Source: Leptonema sp964619535
Lineage (GTDB): Bacteria > Spirochaetota > Leptospiria > Leptospirales > Leptonemataceae
DNA: 64,000 nucleotides
Direction: 5' to 3'
Assembly (NCBI GenBank): GCA_964619535.1
Contig: CAZUEX010000007.1
Span: 1-64,000 of the forward strand
Each line of letters begins with the position of its first letter. Within the stretch, counting starts at the first letter, position 1. The position numbers were made by a program, and so were the translations under genes. Of the stretch, positions 60,549 through 64,000 are shown piece after piece. The notes below the pieces were generated by a model. The model did no database searches, had not been told where the DNA came from, and worked only from the letters and a program-made list of their open reading frames with translations.

Positions 60549-61325
60549 ATGTCTGATCCAATCCGACTGCAGTACGATGGCCGTATTGCAAACCTTATCA
60601 TGGATGGCGACGATAAGAACACCATCGATGATCGTTTCCTTGAATCCTTTCGCAATGCCATGGCAGAAGTGGAGGCCTCGGATGCCCGTGTAATGGTCAT
60701 TCGCTCTGCCAAACCGGGGTATTTCTCAAACGGGTTTAATCCTGACGTCTTTCTGGGGGCTCCACCCGAGAAAATTAGAAAGAGCTTCAAGGCCCTGCTT
60801 GTTCTCGGTGCTGACCAGTTCTTCTTCCCTCTGCCTACGATTTCGATTATTACCGGATACGCTGCCGGAGGAGGGGCCTTCATTGCCACCTACGGCGATT
60901 TTCGGTTTATGAGCGCGAAGAAGGCCAGGATCGGTTTTACGGAAGTGAATCTCGCCATGACGGTTCCAGCCTCGGCGCTTGAGATCCTCTCCCGCAAAAT
61001 CGGCTACCAGAACGTCGTTCAAACCGTGCTTACAGGCAACCTCTATAAAGCCGACGAATGCCTGCGTTACAATATGGTTGATGAGGTATGCGAGGACGAT
61101 GAGACGACTGTGAAGAAGGCCGAGGCCCTGGCCAGAAAGATTGCAGCCCTTCCACGTGCCTCTCTTCTTTCTCTGAAGAAGAACGCCGCTCAGTGGATTC
61201 CGCGAGACCATCTTGACAAGCTGATGGAAGAGGACCTGGACGAGGTCGAAGAGCTGATGGTGCAGCCGGACTGCCAGAATGCCTTTGCTGCCCTGAAGGC
61301 AGGCAAGCGACCCAAATTTGACTGA
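60549..61325 (+). CDS. Enoyl-CoA hydratase/isomerase family protein
   Basis: A 258-residue crotonase-fold enzyme. The oxyanion-hole block is TGYAAGGGAFIATYGDFRFMS; the next block is FTEVNLAMTVPASALEI. The catalytic Glu pair of hydratases is not obvious, so activity could be isomerase, hydrolase or other. It stands upstream of hisC on the same strand with a 117-base gap, which contains a stem (AGCAGGC with GCCTGCT, near 61338-61359) lacking a T-run. Confidence 0.82.
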   Translation: MSDPIRLQYDGRIANLIMDGDDKNTIDDRFLESFRNAMAEVEASDARVMVIRSAKPGYFSNGFNPDVFLGAPPEKIRKSFKALLVLGADQFFFPLPTISIITGYAAGGGAFIATYGDFRFMSAKKARIGFTEVNLAMTVPASALEILSRKIGYQNVVQTVLTGNLYKADECLRYNMVDEVCEDDETTVKKAEALARKIAALPRASLLSLKKNAAQWIPRDHLDKLMEEDLDEVEELMVQPDCQNAFAALKAGKRPKFD

Positions 61326-61442
61326 TAACGGCGGAAGCCAGCAGGCAGAAAGCGGCCTGCTGGGCCTGCGCTTTTCTTCTGCTGCCGGACGGCGATTCAG
61401 GAAATTCGATGGATCGTCTCTGGCATTGCAGAAAGACGGCTT

Positions 61443-62519
61443 ATGGCTCCGGATATTCTACGCTATGTTCTGCCTCATGTGCGTGCCATGCAGGGCTACG
61501 TGCCAGGCCTGCAGTTGAATGACAGGCAGATCCTCAAGCTGAATACGAACGAGAATCCATTTCCGCTGCCCCCGGCAGCCATGAAGGATGTGGAACAGGA
61601 ACTTCGTCGTAATGCCCTGCATCTGTATCCGAGCCCGAACTCGGCCCGCCTGCGCGAGCGTCTGGGGGATCTTTACGGCTGCGGTGCTGAGTCCGTTTTC
61701 GTGGGGAATGGCTCGGATGAGGTGCTGCGCCTGATCTTTCAGATCTTTCTGAGCCCGGGGGATGAGATGGCCGTTCTTGATCCATCCTATTCTCTGTATC
61801 CTGTTCTTGCCGAGATGTTCCAGGTGCGGCTGGAGCGCATTCTTTTAAAAGAGGACTGGACTGCAGATCTTCCGGGCATGCTTCGCAGCAATGCAAAGCT
61901 GGCCATTATCACCAATCCCAACGCTCCAACGGGGGTTGAGCTTTCGCGAAAAGAGATCCTCGATTTTGCGAAGTCCTGGGAGCGTCCGCTTTTGATCGAT
62001 GAGGCCTACTCTGCCTTTGGCTCGCAGAGCGTAATGCAGGATGCCGGTGTCGTATCGAATCTGATGGTATGCAGTACCTTTTCGAAGGCCTTCAGCCTTG
62101 CAGGCATGCGCATCGGATGGCTGATCGCTCATCCTGAATTGATACGCGAAATCGATAAGATAAGGGATTCGTATAACGTATCGGCCCTGTCGCAGGCTGC
62201 AGCCCTTGCTGCACTGCGACACCTTCCGTTGCTGCAGGAGCATACCGTAGAGATCTGTCGCGTGCGGGACTCCTTTATGGATTCGCTGCGCACGATGGGC
62301 TTCGAGGTGCTGCCCTCCAGCGCCAACTTTGTCTTTGCCTCCCCTCCATCCAGAAACGGCCAGGCCGTGTATGATTTTTTGCTGGATCACAACATTCTGG
62401 TGCGTCATTTCTCGGAGGAGCGCATCCGACCGTTTGTGCGCATATCGATCGGGCGCGACGAAGATATGCGCAGGGTCGCTGACCTTCTTGCAGAAGGCAT
62501 ACGGCACAATCGTTTTTGA
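61443..62519 (+). CDS. hisC: Histidinol-phosphate aminotransferase
   Basis: A 358-residue fold type I PLP enzyme. N-terminal LKLNTNENPFPLPP, the cofactor-lysine block CSTFSKAFSLAGMRIGW, VLDPSYSLYP, ITNPNAPTG and the final FVRISIGRDEDM match HisC. It catalyses the transamination in histidine synthesis, and may also serve aromatic amino acids. No other his genes are adjacent. It converges with cyoE (2 bases apart). Confidence 0.88.
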   Translation: MAPDILRYVLPHVRAMQGYVPGLQLNDRQILKLNTNENPFPLPPAAMKDVEQELRRNALHLYPSPNSARLRERLGDLYGCGAESVFVGNGSDEVLRLIFQIFLSPGDEMAVLDPSYSLYPVLAEMFQVRLERILLKEDWTADLPGMLRSNAKLAIITNPNAPTGVELSRKEILDFAKSWERPLLIDEAYSAFGSQSVMQDAGVVSNLMVCSTFSKAFSLAGMRIGWLIAHPELIREIDKIRDSYNVSALSQAAALAALRHLPLLQEHTVEICRVRDSFMDSLRTMGFEVLPSSANFVFASPPSRNGQAVYDFLLDHNILVRHFSEERIRPFVRISIGRDEDMRRVADLLAEGIRHNRF

Positions 62520-62521
62520 TT

Positions 62522-63397
62522 CTAAAGATGCTGTCGTAGCTGTTCGTAGGTTAACGCAGCATGCCATATGAGGTTATGAAAGATGGTCAAGAAGAAGGCC
62601 GTTCGGGCATCTTTCATACTCCGGGTAAAGGCAAACCGGACCATATAAACAAGAACGAAGCCGGCAAACGGCAGTGCGGTCAGTGCAAAGGGTAGGTCGG
62701 TATATCCGAGAGGATGAAAGCTGACGATCATCAGAAGCGTAAAGGCAAGCTGATAAACGACCATCTGAATCGACGTATGACGTATTCCCTTTACCACAGG
62801 CAGCATGGCAAATCCACCTCTGGCATAGTCATCCTTACGGAAACAGGCCAGAGCCCAGAAATGCGGGGGCTGCCATAGAAAAAGAAAGAGAAAGAGCAAC
62901 CATCCGTATTCCGTAACATAACCCCGGGCAGCAGATTCTCCGATCAGCGGGCCGACGGCTCCGGATATGGCTCCTATCAGTGTGTTTGTTGTGGAGCGGG
63001 GCTTCAGCCAGATGGTGTAAACAAAGACGTAGATCAAAAACGAAAGAAGCGAAAAGATCATGGCCAGCGGACCGGCAAACATCCCCAGGATCAGCAGCCC
63101 GCTACCAAGAAGCGTGGAAGAAACAATATAGACCGTATACGGGTTGGCCTGCCCGGTCACAAGGATCCGGTGTCGCGTTCGCTCCATCTTCGCATCGCGA
63201 TGCTGCTCAACGATCTGGTTATAGCCAAAGGCAGCCATGGCAGAAAGCAATGTGCCGATGATCGTGCCAAGAACGGTTGCAGCATCCGGCATAACCGGTG
63301 CGGAAAAGAGCGCGGGCAGAGCGGTAAGGACAATGGAAAGGGCCAGGCCAGGCTTGAAAAGCTGGTACAGGGCCCTGATTGCAGGAATACGCATCAT
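62522..63397 (-). CDS. cyoE: Protohaem IX farnesyltransferase (haem O synthase)
   Basis: A 291-residue polytopic UbiA-family protein with about eight or nine membrane helices. The diphosphate-binding motif is NQIVEQHRDAKMERTRHRILVTG, with Glu in place of the first usual Asp. It converts haem B to haem O for the cytochrome oxidase. The start overlaps the ctaA stop (63394-63397), so the two are coupled. Confidence 0.9.
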   Translation of the reverse strand: MMRIPAIRALYQLFKPGLALSIVLTALPALFSAPVMPDAATVLGTIIGTLLSAMAAFGYNQIVEQHRDAKMERTRHRILVTGQANPYTVYIVSSTLLGSGLLILGMFAGPLAMIFSLLSFLIYVFVYTIWLKPRSTTNTLIGAISGAVGPLIGESAARGYVTEYGWLLFLFLFLWQPPHFWALACFRKDDYARGGFAMLPVVKGIRHTSIQMVVYQLAFTLLMIVSFHPLGYTDLPFALTALPFAGFVLVYMVRFAFTRSMKDARTAFFLTIFHNLIWHAALTYEQLRQHL

Positions 63398-64000
63398 GTT
63401 TCGTGGTACCGGAATTCAAGGAGATTCAGCCAGGACGTCATAAAGAGTACAATGGCTGTGAAAGAATGCAAGACGGTTACGATGACAGGAAGCGACCATT
63501 TTACGTTAAAGGCTCCGAGGGCAACCTGCATGAGAAGCAGGGCAAAGAGGAGTCCGTTGCGTGCGGCCAGAGGGGTATTCATGCTGCGCCAGGCAAGGGC
63601 GGCCGTTAGAAGCATCAGGGCATAGGCCATGTAGCGGTGTGACATGTGTTTTTCAAAGGCAGGATCCTGCATGGACGGAAAATAGACCGCCTTCGATACA
63701 ATCTGACCGTCGACCTCTTTATGCTCATTGTAGCAGGCGGGGAATTCCGTACAGACCTCTCCGACAAGGTTGGCGCTGACCCGGCCGCCCAGAAAGATCT
63801 GAAAAAAGATGGCAATCACAACGGCCGTTTGCAGCCAGCGCGGTGGACTGTTCTGCATGGCTGTTGAGCCGTTTACGATGGCGCGGCCTTTCTTCCATAT
63901 GTAGAGCAGAACGGCCAGATAGAGGATGGCATTGAGCAGGTGGGATTTTACGACATAGGGATGGAGCAGCTCGGTAATGGTAGCCCCTCCGAGCAGGATC
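63394..64000 (-). CDS. ctaA: Haem A synthase (partial, runs off the window)
   Basis: The frame is open from the stop at 63394 to the window edge, so the N-terminus is missing. The visible ~200 residues (GGATITELLHPYVVKSHLLNA, then IFLGGRVSANLVGEVCTEFP and HMSHRYMAYA) fit the second halves of CtaA/Cox15, with the haem-ligand histidines of each pair of helices. It oxidises haem O to haem A. Genes for the oxidase itself probably follow further left in transcription order, outside the window. The ATG at 63858 is internal, not the start. Confidence 0.8.
   Translation of the reverse strand, partial: ILLGGATITELLHPYVVKSHLLNAILYLAVLLYIWKKGRAIVNGSTAMQNSPPRWLQTAVVIAIFFQIFLGGRVSANLVGEVCTEFPACYNEHKEVDGQIVSKAVYFPSMQDPAFEKHMSHRYMAYALMLLTAALAWRSMNTPLAARNGLLFALLLMQVALGAFNVKWSLPVIVTVLHSFTAIVLFMTSWLNLLEFRYHET

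Noticed and set aside
1..64000. CRISPR array, prophage, transposase, integrase or conjugation genes
   Set aside because: No direct-repeat array or mobile-element protein is seen; repeats found are short and isolated, and gene content is chromosomal throughout.

Overview
The window reads as a stretch of chromosome from a free-living spirochaete of the order Leptospirales, most plausibly a Leptonema-like organism. This is inferred from gene content and moderately high GC, not from a database match. Pointers are a flagellar cap gene (fliD), a secreted protein resembling the Leptospira flagellar-sheath protein FcpA, a short SMC without a recognisable hinge (as in other spirochaetes), many class III nucleotide cyclases and 7TMR-DISM sensors, and haem synthesis genes (hemH, cyoE, ctaA) that host-restricted spirochaetes lack. 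Nothing looks like a phage, integron, insertion sequence or CRISPR array. Gene density is high, with many ATGA/GTGA overlaps.

Layout. 1-2.4 kb: two terminators of an upstream gene, then a TetR-alkB-ferredoxin alkane hydroxylation operon. 2.4-9.6 kb: adenylate cyclase, DinB-like protein, epmA, an RpoS-like sigma factor behind a PerR-like operator, and a kinase/response-regulator pair whose regulator ends in an RsbW-like ATPase. 9.6-15.5 kb: FcpA-like protein, secG, a degenerate PGK paralogue, a haem-binding lipoprotein, hemH, rlpA and a DUF1820 gene broken by an in-frame stop. 15.6-20.1 kb: fliD, a hypothetical gene, a CBS/PAS/Fis-type regulator with a histone H1-like tail, and tRNA-Leu and tRNA-Cys. 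20.1-28.6 kb: an atypical kinase-like protein, a DUF5715 putative peptidase, an alpha/beta hydrolase, a DISM-PAS-ATPase sensor, ispF, LysM-M23 peptidase, HAD hydrolase and a NarL-type regulator. 28.7-34.4 kb: OmpA-like barrel, rsmI, GT9-like transferase, ruvB and a TonB-like protein. 34.4-42.5 kb: App1-like phosphatase, histone-deacetylase family enzyme, hypothetical protein, HAD phosphatase, then a leftward run acyP-mgsA-two sigma-54 activators-TPR protein. 42.6-46.5 kb: pdxJ, a CHAT (caspase-like) protein, a cysteine-rich protein and a YciO/Sua5-family protein in one tight operon. 46.5-53.5 kb: DISM adenylate cyclase, yebC-ruvC-ruvA, a DUF1566 lipoprotein and a DUF115/Maf-like glycosyltransferase. 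53.5-64 kb: a structured leader, smc, a PEGA protein, a PAS-GAF-GGDEF-EAL protein, enoyl-CoA hydratase, hisC, cyoE and a partial ctaA.

Together the genes cover envelope and flagellar biogenesis, recombination (ruvABC split over two loci), haem a synthesis and an unusually dense signalling set: two class III cyclases, one c-di-GMP protein, two sigma-54 activators, an alternative sigma factor and two RsbW-like ATPase outputs that could feed partner-switching control. The most unusual items are the degenerate PGK beside secG, the CHAT/cysteine-rich pair, the regulator with an H1-like tail next to fliD, the hinge-less SMC, the two activators with mgsA, and the start-codon hairpin of the atypical kinase.
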